NCBI GenBank assembly: GCA_037903475.1
Contig: JBAJFG010000334.1
Span: 124,001-188,000 of the forward strand
Length of the DNA stretch: 64,000 bases
DNA from: Ancylostoma caninum
Taxonomy: Eukaryota; Nematoda; Chromadorea; Rhabditida; Ancylostomatidae
Direction: 5' to 3'
Below, one piece after another: positions 13,801 through 24,270 of the stretch. Positions within the stretch are counted from its first letter, which is position 1. Each line of letters starts with the position of its first letter. Made by a program: the position numbers and the translations under genes. The notes under the pieces were generated by a model. The model ran no database searches, was not told the DNA's origin, and saw nothing but the letters and a program-made list of their open reading frames with translations.

Positions 13801-16735
13801 AATTCCCAAATATGATTTATTGTTTTCATTTTCTTCCTTCAAATCAAATATTCACCCACCAAATGAGTAATATTGTAGGCATTTTCCGCATATTCGGAAA
13901 GAAGAATCGGTCGAAGTGCTTCACTCGGCCAGACATTGAAGTACCTAAAACAGCTGATTTGGACTTGAAACTGCTACCAGTTTACAACTATTACTTACTA
14001 GGAATGATCGAAATGTTACCTGTGCAGTTGCCACACATCTGTGCATTGATACCATCCAGTAAAGACTTCGTATGTCTCGAATACTACTAGCTGTGGTAGC
14101 GCACAAACACCGGCTAATAGCCAGGAAATTGTTAGGACGGCAGTTGTGGGATTCATCTGAAGCAGGAGTTACATGTCCCTGGAGGTTGAGGAGATGTCAT
14201 CCTTTAATTTAACCTGTTACTTAATTGTTTATCTACTATTAAGTTTATTTACTTTTCCTACACTTCAAAAAAATTTTCTGCTGCTTCTTGCTCGCCTCTT
14301 TTCCTTTGCTTGCGGAGTGTACAGTACTAGAATCCGTAAATCCCTGTTTGACGTGAGAGGAATTTAACCACTAAGTGGCTGATTAACTGTGGAGAACGAG
14401 AAAATTATTCTATATTTACAGCACCTCAGATTAACTGATTTACCCTCAATCCTAGGCTATTTTCACCCTTAGCAACGCTACTATCCTTCTGTAAATCATT
14501 TGTCTGCTTACTGGCCTCTAGTACAACTTTGTACGCAGGAAAGGACACTCCTGGATAAGATCCCCGTTCCTGGAATTCTCGACGACTAATATTTTTTTTG
14601 ATGAAGTTGGTTATACTCACGATATAGCGCTATTGAGATCTAACGATAAGTTTATTAGACTAGACGGAACTTAATGAGATTTTCGGATGGTTCCAGGATT
14701 TTGCAATAATGTTTTTGAGAATGAATGCGTAAATTACCTACCTTCTTATAACCAGTATGCAATTGGTTAGCATAGAGCACGTTTCGTAGACGATCCAGTG
14801 CTATGCACACGACAATATTCGACGAGACATAAAGTGCTCCCATCGAGAGGCATTGGTAGAGACGACATGCCAGATCGCCACCGGGCCAGTGGTAGGTGGC
14901 CAGCCATATCAACTTCCCCAACGCCATGCAGAGCATTAGGATATCGGACACGTTTAGATGTATTTTGAGCAACAGAAAACCTGCCTGAAAGAGAATTATT
15001 CTAAGAGAAGGATCCCTTGCGCATTTTATCCAGAAAACTGAGGCTGAGCTACTCCCACTGCTGACGGGCTTCTGACTGCAATCCCAGGAACCCCTATACC
15101 ATGATGCTTCTGCTCCCGGAAGCTTTCTTGTCCCCCAATCAGTGGTTGTAAAGATTCTTCTACACTTTTGTTTATGTATATGCGGGAAAACTTATAGAAA
15201 ACAAAGAAGACGTGCATAACAAGACAGATTATGGAGCATGCTAATCCTCAGCACCGCGATTCGTGGTAAATAAAAGAGTGCGATTTCGTAGTGGGACATA
15301 GAAGAGTAATTGTAACGAAGTCTATTGCTTTTCCAATCCTAATGATCGCTTTTCTCGGGAAAAATAGCTTGGATTTGAGAACTTGAGAGAGCCCGTGAAA
15401 GTCAGAGCAAATTTTCAGTGATCAACCTTCTCTCAGCACCCATAGCTAGCATCCTTGAAAGTATCTTAACTTTGAAATGGATATTCTCTCAAATCCTAAG
15501 CGCAAGTCATTTACGCATGTTTGTTTCTGCACTTGGGTTTTCCTATGTCTTTTTTATTCGTCTCATATAGACGTTGTCTGCATGTCAACTTGACTGCACG
15601 GTTTTTGTTTGTGGAATTTCGCAAAAGCTCAATCAAAAATTGCAGTGCTCTCGAAACGTTCCTGATGACAGCATATCGAAACTCTACCTTCTTGATTTCT
15701 GTGGGAAACATGAATTTATACGTTTTCGCATAAATACGCACGTTCATCTGATGGTTTTTTTCGTTTTGAAAGTAGGGATTTGGAGTTTGAAAACATTGTC
15801 TCAACGACGCATACTTTATTTTTGCTCTTTCGGTAATCCTGTAAAAATATCTATGAGTATCCTTGTACAAGTTTCCCAGGATAAAGGCAGGATAAATTTG
15901 AGCACAGAAGCAAGATATTCTTCATAGTTAGGACTGAACCGAATAGCTTAGTTGGTTTAATCATTATTTCATGGATCAGTTCGAAAAACGTGAACCAGTT
16001 GAAAATAGGAAGCCCTGCAGCCCTTCCCACCAGTCCTCCTGACCCGCCCAACCCTTTTCTTCCTGAATTTTTCGCCTTTCTCAAAATCGAATGCTTGAAT
16101 TCGAACAATCAAACAGCTCACTCGCCCATTTGTGTAGTACCTGTTTGCTAGCTGACCCGTGGATTGTACCAGTTGTCCTTTTACTAACTCTTTATTCATA
16201 AGGTCTAGCCAGAAGCCATAGCTCGCAGGAGCAGCTAGGAGTGATTGCCTGTCTGATTAGTGCTAAAGTGTCAGATACACATCTCATAACATGTAAGCAT
16301 GGAATTCGGCTCGTTTGGTCTAGGATAGGAAGGAAGAAACAAAGAAAAGGAAAAGGATAGAAGCATTATGTCGGGTGTAGTAAAACATGTATACCAAAGC
16401 GTTAAAGATCCGTAGAAATTAATGAATGAATGATATTGTGACTTATGTTATCTGCCCTAACTCTTGTTTCCACACAAAATCCACGCTTTTTCCCGTAATG
16501 AAAGCCTTCAACTGCTATAACATAGATGGAAATTCCTGGAAGCGCTTCACACGTCTTTGTCATAGTAAAATCTTACCTTGACTGAATCCTTCTGAGTACG
16601 TTTCAGTTCATGAATAAGCCTCAATAGGATAAACGCATTCAATGGTATCCCGAGGATAACGAGGATTGCTAAATAAGTCATTTCAATGTAGTCGCTAAGT
16701 AGAGGCGAAGGAGGCCCCATGTCCGTGTCGTTCAT
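7743..16735 (-). CDS. Class A GPCR, GnRH/AKH-receptor-like, complete 10-exon gene
   Basis: A seven-transmembrane peptide-hormone receptor, expected in the plasma membrane and coupled to G proteins. Exons in transcript order: 16735-16577, 14984-14742, 14156-14020, 13944-13860, 13780-13685, 13270-13222, 13024-12981, 11461-11383, 8376-8235, 7830-7743. Donors are GT, acceptors mostly TTTCAG-like, and all phases agree, giving 373 residues plus TGA. Seen: TM1 about 17-40; Cys93 and Cys172, the expected ECL1-ECL2 disulfide; DRL at 117-119 in place of DRY; TM4 with SWLLAG; TM5 about 209-228; a Ser/Gly-rich third loop; FWFPY in TM6 (326-330); NPFLY in TM7 (365-369). The protein stops four residues after NPFLY, so there is almost no cytoplasmic tail. 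The TM3, TM6 and TM7 pattern resembles the GnRH/AKH/vasopressin receptor branch (gnrr family in C. elegans). The exact orthologue and ligand are not known. Confidence 0.88.
8235..8376 (-). CDS. GPCR exon 9: TM6
   Basis: The acceptor CTTTCAG is at 8377-8383 and the donor GTGAGG follows 8235. The basic end of loop 3 (AWRRQLRSK) leads into TM6 with the FWFPYNAL motif, the expected rotamer-toggle region. The exon enters in phase 1 and leaves in phase 2. Its upstream intron of about 3 kb houses the Ly6 gene and the TTAA element. Confidence 0.85.
8711..8926. mobile_element. MITE with mariner-type TIR, copy 1 of 3
   Basis: About 215 bp, ending in TCAACCTAATA and starting with a decayed ATTGGTGCAAG. 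It shares long blocks with copies at 43962-44127 and 48616-48836, including TTACACTTTTTTC, AACAATC and GAACATTC..ACCAC. The consensus end TTAGGTTGGTCC is like that of mariner elements. It is non-coding and non-autonomous. Confidence 0.65.
9627..10064 (+). CDS. Ly6/three-finger (ET module-like) GPI-anchored protein
   Basis: An intronless 145-codon frame. The likely functional start is the second Met (codon 12, at 9660), because the signal peptide (SALLLLLFTPRLLA, about residues 19-32) then sits properly at the N-terminus. The first Met at 9627 remains possible. The mature region has ten cysteines (35, 55, 61, 81, 86, 106, 119-121, 126) and closes with the Ly6 signature CCCKTDLCN, followed by a short Ser-rich linker and a hydrophobic C-terminal tail (FAVLLLLLFLN), typical of GPI addition. 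It is expected on the outer cell surface. Ly6 proteins act as modulators of receptors or in neuronal signalling, but the ligand here is unknown. GC content is higher than in the flanks. The gene lies inside, and opposite to, an intron of the GPCR gene. Confidence 0.85.
   Translation: MNEAGLSLHASMRASASRSALLLLLFTPRLLAVRCHLHHEIWEDGRKLEITPDICSSNRYCVSALYRDPDPVKKNGYSHGCDRVDCAESEETSSNLWRDAPGGMRCRDHRDYGKRGQVCCCKTDLCNSSASFTSFAVLLLLLFLN
10385..10390 (+). terminator. Candidate poly(A) signal of the Ly6 gene
   Basis: A canonical AATAAA about 320 bases after the Ly6 stop codon, in an AT-rich context. It is the first such hexamer downstream on the plus strand that I noticed. Confidence 0.45.
10690..11215. 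mobile_element. TTAA-flanked non-autonomous transposon (piggyBac-like MITE)
   Basis: TTAA at 10690-10693 and 11212-11215 flank a 518 bp element. Its ends are inverted: AGGCAAGATCCGGGCAAAAT on the left matches the reverse complement of the right end with a few changes. A TTAA duplication plus terminal inverted repeats is the piggyBac pattern. The 141-codon open frame inside (10837-11262) runs past the right end of the element and matches nothing, so I do not call it a gene. Confidence 0.7.
11383..13270 (-). CDS. GPCR exons 6-8: third intracellular loop
   Basis: Three short exons (13270-13222, 13024-12981, 11461-11383) encode a polar, Ser/Gly/Arg-rich loop of about 57 residues between TM5 and TM6. 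Each has a clear acceptor and donor, and the phases (0 to 1, 1 to 0, 0 to 1) chain exactly into the TM6 exon. Low-complexity loop exons are easily missed, so phase agreement is the main support. Confidence 0.75.
11935..12156. mobile_element. MITE with TAGTGTGTT ends, copy 1 of 2
   Basis: About 222 bp, beginning TAGTGTGTTGACCGAATAA and ending with an inverted copy (ATTCGAGCAACACTATA). The interior is shared with 59993-60230: TTCGAATA words, then TTTCGAATAA.TCAAAA, then a GCAGC.TT.GAGGA block. Non-coding. Confidence 0.6.
13685..14156 (-). CDS. GPCR exons 3-5: TM4, ECL2, TM5
   Basis: Three exons (14156-14020, 13944-13860, 13780-13685) joined in phases 2 and 0. Exon 3 carries TM4 and the second disulfide cysteine in a GWYQC context. 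Exon 4 encodes a long ECL2 with an NIT glycosylation sequon. Exon 5 is TM5, with a WGP motif. Acceptors are CTTCAG, TTTTAG and TTATAG, and donors are GTAACA, GTGGGT and GTGAGT. Confidence 0.85.
14742..14984 (-). CDS. GPCR exon 2: TM2, ECL1, TM3 and the DRY-equivalent
   Basis: This is an 81-codon exon, phase 0 to phase 0, with acceptor CTTTCAG and donor GTAGGT. It begins with AGFLLLKIHLN and contains the TM2 Asp (NVSDILM), the conserved HWPGGDLAC loop with the disulfide cysteine, and TM3 ending in ALDRLRNVL. It is the most diagnostic exon of the receptor. Confidence 0.88.
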
Positions 16736-16738
16736 TAT
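16577..16738 (-). CDS. GPCR exon 1: N-terminus and TM1
   Basis: The ATG is at 16735-16733, preceded three bases upstream by an acceptor-like TTCCAG ending at 16739. This could be an SL trans-splice site or the 3' end of a 5'-UTR intron, and it is the reason for choosing this start. The exon encodes a short extracellular N-terminus with an N-glycosylation sequon (NDT, residues 2-4) and TM1 (about 17-40). It ends in phase 0 at AAG followed by the donor GTAAGA. Confidence 0.8.
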
Positions 16739-17499
16739 CTGGAAGAGCAAATTTGAGGGAACACATCCAAACTTTTATGCTTCGTGGAAAAAGAACGAAT
16801 ACGGAGAACGTAAAAAGGATATGAATGACTTCAATGGAGGATTTTAGAACTGCAGCGGATGTTATTCCACGAAAAGTACATGATCTGAACTTTCGCGTGA
16901 AAAAATGTGATTGAGGACAAAAGTTAGCGGAAAATATTTCAAAAAGTTGAAAATAATATTATTGGGATCCAAGCATGGAAATCCATGGATGAGCCGTCAA
17001 AAGGAGGCCACCTATTCTTGTAGGTGCATTTTGCACGTCTAGGGTTCGAAAAAACTATTAAGAATGTATGTTTTTGATAGCAAAGATGAGGTCGAAATCT
17101 CACTGCACTTTTAAAGCAGAAGTTTTCTTGCAGAATTCAGATATTCAGAATGCAGAGCATGCAATAGAAGAGCTACATATATAGTAACATGACGCGAAGA
17201 GTTAGGGTTCTGTAGAAAAAATTCGAGAAATCTGAAGCATGCTATAATTAACAGGGCATCAGCAGAGAGGAATGAATAGACCCAATCAATTTTTGCGAGT
17301 TTTTTTTCTATAAGGTTACCCTTTTATTTTCTTCGCTTTCTCAATCGTGCCCACTCCCTCGTTCTTTTTTCTTTGACTTACTTCTTAACAATAATTTTAA
17401 TCCCTGCAAAAAAAATGTATATTGGTCCATTATGAGTTATAGTACGGGGATTATCATAGCTACAAAAGCAGATATTACTTTTCCCATACTTTCCCTTTT

Positions 17500-17913
17500 C
17501 TACGCCTCCTGAATGATGTTCTGAAAGGGTGAATTTGGGTGCAGCATCTTCCAGAGCGGATCTTCAAAAATACTAGAACAGAGTTTAATCCCGCATTTCA
17601 TACCTTGAGTTCTTTTATCCAGAACGATTTGCAGCTCAATTGAAAAGTTGTACAAAAATCCGGAGAAACGATTTGAGAGGAGTTTCAAAAAATCTTGGAC
17701 ATTTCAGCACCTCCAGAATACTACATACAGCAATGTGTTTCGAATGGGATCTCTCATTATCTCAGGAAACAATAGAAGTAAAACATATATGGAAGGATTG
17801 GGTGCTACCAAAAGTACGTCGTCAGAGGACATTTCATTGCTGAGGTTATCCAGGTGAATGATTCGGGATTTTTGTAAAGGAATGACCCTTACTCTGTTCA
17901 ACGTTGTGAGCAA
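17500..17913 (-). other. Weak protein-like open frames
   Basis: Two minus-strand frames (17913-17704 and 17688-17500) encode moderately hydrophobic segments, for example one with VLLLLFPEIMR. They are separated by a stop and lie in different frames, and I found no splice pair joining them. They could be a decayed gene fragment. Confidence 0.12.
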
Positions 17914-19439
17914 CTCGCCAGCAAGGCTATGGAAGGCACGTATGTGAACATAAGCTCATGTCAGTGGATTATACAAGAGCGCTGAGCCGATCTCCGGACA
18001 TTGCAGGAGTGTGCATCTGAATCACTCCTCATTAGCAACTAATTTCAAGCTACTGCATGGGACGGAGCAAGGAAGGGAGCAAGGAGTATGACGTCAATTA
18101 AAAGAAACGCAGGAAAAGCAGAGCCTATATAGGGTATCTCAGACCGATCTCTACATACCTTGTTAGGCAAGACACAGCTTGCAGCCTTTCTAATCGGAAT
18201 TAGGAGGAGAAAAACGAGACAACATGGAACATTTGGATTTGTTTACATGTTTTCGTCCTTTCTTCTAAAAAATTTCAAACCACCAGCTGGTTAATGAGGA
18301 CTGCGATTTTTTTTGCGATGTTGTTTGGGAACAACGTAAAAGAGCTTCATGCAGATTTTTCTCAAGGTAAAGCTGTTATCGAAAGCCTGGAATAAAGCGA
18401 AGTTCAAACATTTGCACTATGGGTTTTCTGCGGATGTTGCAAAAGTATCCTAGTGAAAAAAAATGTCAGGGTATGACTTCTACAACATGAAAAAGAGGTT
18501 GATTCGATGAAAAGGACGTGAAGAGGTAAAGAGGATTCTCGGGAACCTCACCTCAATTATCGTACCATCAGTTGCACTTAATTTCATCGGAAATTGTTTT
18601 TCGCACTACCATGAAATCGGTGCAATGAGAACTGCAATCCTCTAAAGAGAATTATCCTGATTCTTGCGGAAATCGTGGGTATCAGTTTCGAATATACGGA
18701 TGAAAGGACAAGGGTTAACCAAGGATAGGGTCCTGAAATTATGAGCTCGAGCAATTGTACGGTTGTTGAGAGATTCGAGCACTTTGAAATAGTAAGCATT
18801 GCTTTTTTGCTGGGAGTGGTCGGGCTTCTTTCCTAATGTGAACTCCTAGCTGCCGATATTTATGTCCAGGATTACTGCTGCACGTCATTTACCGGGAAAG
18901 TCGTACACGCCGCACATTCTTGATGTTGATGAAATCCACGCTTTGCACATGCTAGGGATGTGTTTCTGGGAATGCTCGGTGCTCGAATAAGAACGACTTA
19001 ATGTGCGGCAAGAACACGTCTGCGATCGTGGACTACGGATTAGATATCAGAAACTGGGCGTGACCATCGTCGTCAAAGCTTGCTTACGAACAGATTTCTT
19101 TACGAGGAGAGTAATCGGTAAAATACTCTTTATTAGCGCCTCTCCCCCATCCTAACCAGAAGCGGATTGAAGGGGTTTATCGAAGTCATCAGCAGAAAAA
19201 CTGGAATTTTTCTGGGAACGAAATAAGTACAATGAATAAGTAGAATGTGTAGGTCGTTGTCCTTTGTGTTTGCTCACTCAAGCGTCTCACGGTGCTGCCA
19301 TAAATTCCCTGGACAGCACATAATTTTCTCCGTCATTTCGGGAATGTCCCGCTTTTGGCGGTGCTTCACATAGGCTCCGAGCTATGGAAGAGTCCATGGA
19401 AACTGCAAATGCACCTGGATTGAATGGAGTTGTAATGAG

Positions 19440-19545
19440 CGTAACGAAGTGAGTCTATTCCCTATTGCAAAGCCGGATTCGAACTTCTCTAGCGGCCACA
19501 GCCAACTCGAACTCTTGGACAAAGAATAAAGGTCGATCAGAAAAC
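19440..19545 (-). repeat. tRNA-related fragment (SINE-like remnant)
   Basis: Read on the minus strand, the segment contains GTTCGAATCC, a near-perfect pol III B box, preceded by TGGCTGTGG, which resembles part of an A box. The two are too close for a functional tRNA. It looks like a truncated tRNA-derived repeat. Confidence 0.3.
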
Positions 19546-22500
19546 CGCGAACAAAGCAGCGTAAAATGATACGTAAATGAAATATGGATCTTGAAGTTTT
19601 CCTGAATCGCTAGCAACGATCGCAGCCGTGGCTTGTACCAAAAAATCGCCAGGTTAAGGATCATTCAAGTCTGAATCAGTCTGTCTATTTACTTGCTTAT
19701 TTACTCTCTATCTGGCTATTTGTCCATCTATTCACTTATTCACCTGCTTATCTACTTAACTATGTATATACGTATAAGTATGACATCAACACACATGGGT
19801 CGTGTTTATGAATTCAGACAAATGATTCATCATTACAGAATACGGCTCAAACTCTCAGAACCGCGTGAAGGTAGTTAATTCTACTAAGGAATAAAGTTAG
19901 AATTGAATACAACAGATTAACTTCCCTAATTTGAACGCCGGGATCAGCTATGTAGGCATCCAAAAAAAGAAATAGAATAACTAACTTGTCTGCTCAATTC
20001 GGTGCTGAGCCACCTATATTTGGATTACTTCCTAGAAATTCCTAAGAAGTTTTTTTTATATGTTCTCCTGAGACTTTGGGCAAGCGAGTTTCTCACGCAA
20101 TTATAAACATATTTAATCCCTTCTCACAGTCTTTTTTCTTCGCGTTTTGCACGGATGACTTCTTATGTAATACCAATTCTAACTCGAAAAACTCGTCTTC
20201 CTTGAATTTTGCAAGATTTTCGCAAGTTTCCAGGGAATATCCAGGAGTCCCACCAGTGATGGAAGGCTGCCATCAGTCAAATCATGTACTGATCTCTGCA
20301 TGTCTTCGCTCAGTACAAGTATGACGAATATGACGAATCCGTCATCTTGCCAGAGTCCATAAAAACCTGTCTAGTAATGTGGGTTGTTGCTGGCTCCAAT
20401 TAGACGTAACATCCAGGCATACTGAGTTGAAGTGACTTAATTTAAGTGCGGGGGAAGTCCTAGACATTGGTCATTAGTGGAAGTATTGGTCATGGTGTGC
20501 ACTCTAATGCTAGGTAATTTCGCTCGAATTACCACAGTAGCTTGCACTATCCGTAAGTGCAAACTGCAATGGATGTGGTCTTGCTCGTCTATGCTAACCT
20601 GGTACTATAGCTTGTCCTTGCAGCACCTTGATGGGGATCCCTCCACTCGGATACGCGCTGCGTGTGAATGACAGATGTCGTACGCTCTTTCATTTCGCGC
20701 GAGTCATGGTACCTGAACGCTCGCTCACGTTGCTAATGGCGACGGCTTCTTTTTTTTTTGGTGATCACAGAAAAATTGAGCCCAAAAGATGGGAGCAACA
20801 CTTTTAATGTACATTCCTTTGTTTTTTGCCGTTCTTTGAAGTGTTGGAAATCCCTATTGACTGTTTCATGGGAACGATAGTTGGAGAAGCACCAGAGAGA
20901 AAGGGAGCCCGAGAAAGTGCGCAGCTATCGGAGTGGGTAGCGAGAAAAGCAGACAAGGCGCACGATCACTTGGCTATCGTTGCTTTTGAAATAAACTATA
21001 AAGTTTAGAAAGCATATAACTTCCCGGGATTTCTGTCATTATGAGAATAAAACTTTGAAAATCCGTCAGAATGTGCAAGAAATGGAAAAACTGTAAACTA
21101 TTACGTAGGCGCTAGAGGCATCATAATCCTCCTGGAATTTTCCAGCAAATTCGCCTCCCTGGTGAATTTATTTCTGCCGACAGGGCCTGGGAGGGAGATT
21201 TATCAAATGGAGAGGGATTTCCTCAGAATTAGCTGAACAAAGCGCTGACACTGAGTTTTTCTTTGAAAAATGAGAATCGTCCGCGTGCTCAGCATCATAA
21301 TTTATTAGTCACGTTCCAGTTTATTTCAAACTCAGCAAGCAGTCGCTCCAAGATATAAAGTTTCTCATAGACGAGATGAGTAAGATTAAGTCCTGGGCGT
21401 CCTCGATTTTGAGCGCATTGAATAAAGAATAGCTGTACTTTTTAGCTGTAAGTACTTCTTACGAATGCAGAAAAAGTGTTTTCCGTAAGAAAACGTCCTT
21501 CGAAGAAAAGAAGTCATCAATAGAGCTCTATTTGAGAAGTACACCTCTTGAATGTCAATACAGGATTACGCAAGCGCATTCATACAGCTTAGTATTCGAG
21601 GATTAATTTCTGGATAGTTCCTGGACACGGAAAGATGTACTCTTATAAAGGAGTAAATGACGTGAGCGAAAACAACTATGGGATTTACAGCTTCCGGAAT
21701 AGGCAGCACATATAAAAAGCTCGGAACAATGGACGATTTCTTGGACTTCGCGCTTTGTCGCTTTGTAGTCCAGAAATGTAGTGGATTCATGCAATTTGAA
21801 AGTTCACTCAAAGTACAATCGCATTAGCGTAATAGATTGCAGAAAATAGAGTGGAAGCTGGCAAATTGCTGGATAATATAATAGAGTTGTGTGCTAAGTG
21901 GAACAAAGTGGATTCGGCTCAAAATATAGCTGCGAAGCGCTTCTGGATTTTTCTGAACCCAAGTACTATGTCGGTCTCGGAAATTGGATTTCGAAATGCA
22001 TTGTATGTAGGAGTGCCGCTCCGAAGCAACTTAGGTAGGGTAAAATGTAACAACAAGCTTGGATAATCCTGTTATTGAGCGATTGTGTGAAACAATATGT
22101 ATTTCGTAGCTTCCGAAGGAATGTAGTCGAGAACAGCCAAAATAGAGGCTTGTTAAGCTTCTAGTGAGACGACAAAACATACTAACATTGCCCATGTGAC
22201 TGAAGCCTCACCCATAAAACGCTTAATCAATCAAATTTGTTGCGAACAAGTGGCAAGAATCGAGTGTAAATGGCGTCGACTTCAAATGTTTTTTCATCCT
22301 AGCTTTTGTCTGTGTATTCGATTGAAGTCGGATTAAAAATGCTGAAGAAACAGCGTTACCACCTGCGAATGCTGCTGTTTTCGCTTGTAGTAAAGCCAGG
22401 CAGTCAATATAAACTCCAGAAAAATCCATAATACACGGTAGAAGTAAGCTACTGCATTGTTTTAACCAGGATTTTTTTCTATCAGGAAGAGCTCAGCTAT

Positions 22501-24021
22501 GGCAATCTAGGCACAATCCCTGATGACACGTTGCCGTTACTGATCTGTTCCTGCTGTTGTGTTCTGGATGTGCCCATTTAGAAGAATTCATTATTTTGAA
22601 AGCCATCCCCAATCGACAATATGATCATGCGATGGCTCTCGTCCCTTAAATTAGAGCGCCAGAGTGAGGGTTGAGGAAAACCTTTAAAATTCATCCACAC
22701 AGTTGAACTGGGCAAAAAAACTGTGGGTGAGCAGTGGGTAATTTGGTTGTGTAACATCTTAAATCCTAATTCCAGCCAAATGGTTAGTACGTATTTAATG
22801 TATATTTTACAGTTTCCCACAAGTTTACTGTTAATGACAATCGAAGAAGATACCGAGCGCATATGCTGATAATCAAGGGCGTGGTCTACCCCACATCAAC
22901 TTCCTAGATTCGTTTAATTCGTTCATTCCGCCTATGAGAGCACACGGATATAAAAGAGTGATACCCATGAGCCATCTACTGCAGTGTCGCGCAACACACC
23001 ATGGATTTCTAGGATCCTTAAGTTACGTTACTGCTCATTAGTATCTAAAGAAACTGTAGCTCACTGGTTTAGGTCCCGCAAAATTTATTTCCAGCGGATA
23101 GATAATTCTGGAAAAAAATCAAAGCGCGACCTGATCCTTCTTTCAACTTGAGTGCAATCAATTTTTTATGCATGCACCTCTATGAGTCCATCAAAAAAGC
23201 GACCTCTTTAACTGGCATTGTGAGTCGCAGTTTTGAAATGCGCATTTTTTTCCGGAGGGCTCATAGAATCTTGTGATGAATTTAGAGAAACTACAGGAGT
23301 ATAAGTTTTCGAGGAAATTCTTCAATGGCTTAGGCGTAAAACATTGGTAATTTCAGTGCTCCATATCTAAGTAATTATGTATCTATGTATGTAATTTCTA
23401 TACGCTTGGGAAAGAAACGATAGAAACGTTTCTCACCTGTGTGGAAAAATCGTATTTTAACTCCTTTCGCCTTTTCTTTTGTTTTCACTTCTCTTCGGCC
23501 AGGAACACTAGTTTTTTTTTGCACGGAACCGTTTTATGCAAAACGCGGACTTGGATAGCTTTATGGCAAAAACTCTAGGCTAAGGACGACAGTAACTCTC
23601 TTTTCAAGTTATTTCTTCTAAAGTATAACCTCAGGAACCTAACCTTCCTTAGTATTCGTGCCACAGCAAAGTATAATCCAAGAGAAACAGACTTTTCTGA
23701 CCGCTTTTTGATTCGCCACAGCTTTTACATGATTAGTTTCGTATTGACTTGCCCGCTGGCAAAATCATTTGGATGCACATATTTTCTTTACAGAAACTTT
23801 ATTTCCCATGGAGAACGCGGATGGCTGACTTGCAGGAAAGTGATCGTCCTTAAGAGGAAATGGAGATATCTTACGTCTATTTTTATTCTTCCTTTTGCTC
23901 TCTACTCTCTAACAAAATCTTTGCATTTGGCCTTTCTTCCTTCTACGACTACCTCCCTTCCACCCCCCCCCCCCGCACCACCCCAGCGAAACTTCTGCTG
24001 ATCATATCATTCTCAGTCCAA

Positions 24022-24270
24022 GACATCCTGTCCGAAAACCCTGCATACAATCTCAGTGCACTTGCAAATCTGCTCCACATTTCTTGGCTCGTAGAGAAAT
24101 CCGTTTCCCCAGGGGACAGTTCAGGAAACCTCAGCACATCACGTGTTCCCGATGATGTCAGTAGTTTTCTTTTGGAGAAAAGGCTGCGAACGTTTTCTGC
24201 ACAAGTACATAAAATAACAGAAAACCCTAACCCCGGCTGGAAATTATTTTTCGCTGGGTTTGTTATAGTA
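24022..24270. other. Possible exon, strand undecided
   Basis: This stretch has unusually gene-like codon composition on both strands. On plus, after a TTCTCAG acceptor, the frame starts with VQDILSENPAYN. On minus, after TTGTGCAG, the frame includes SQEMWSRFASALRL. Neither matches a family I know, and no neighbouring exon was found. Confidence 0.2.
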
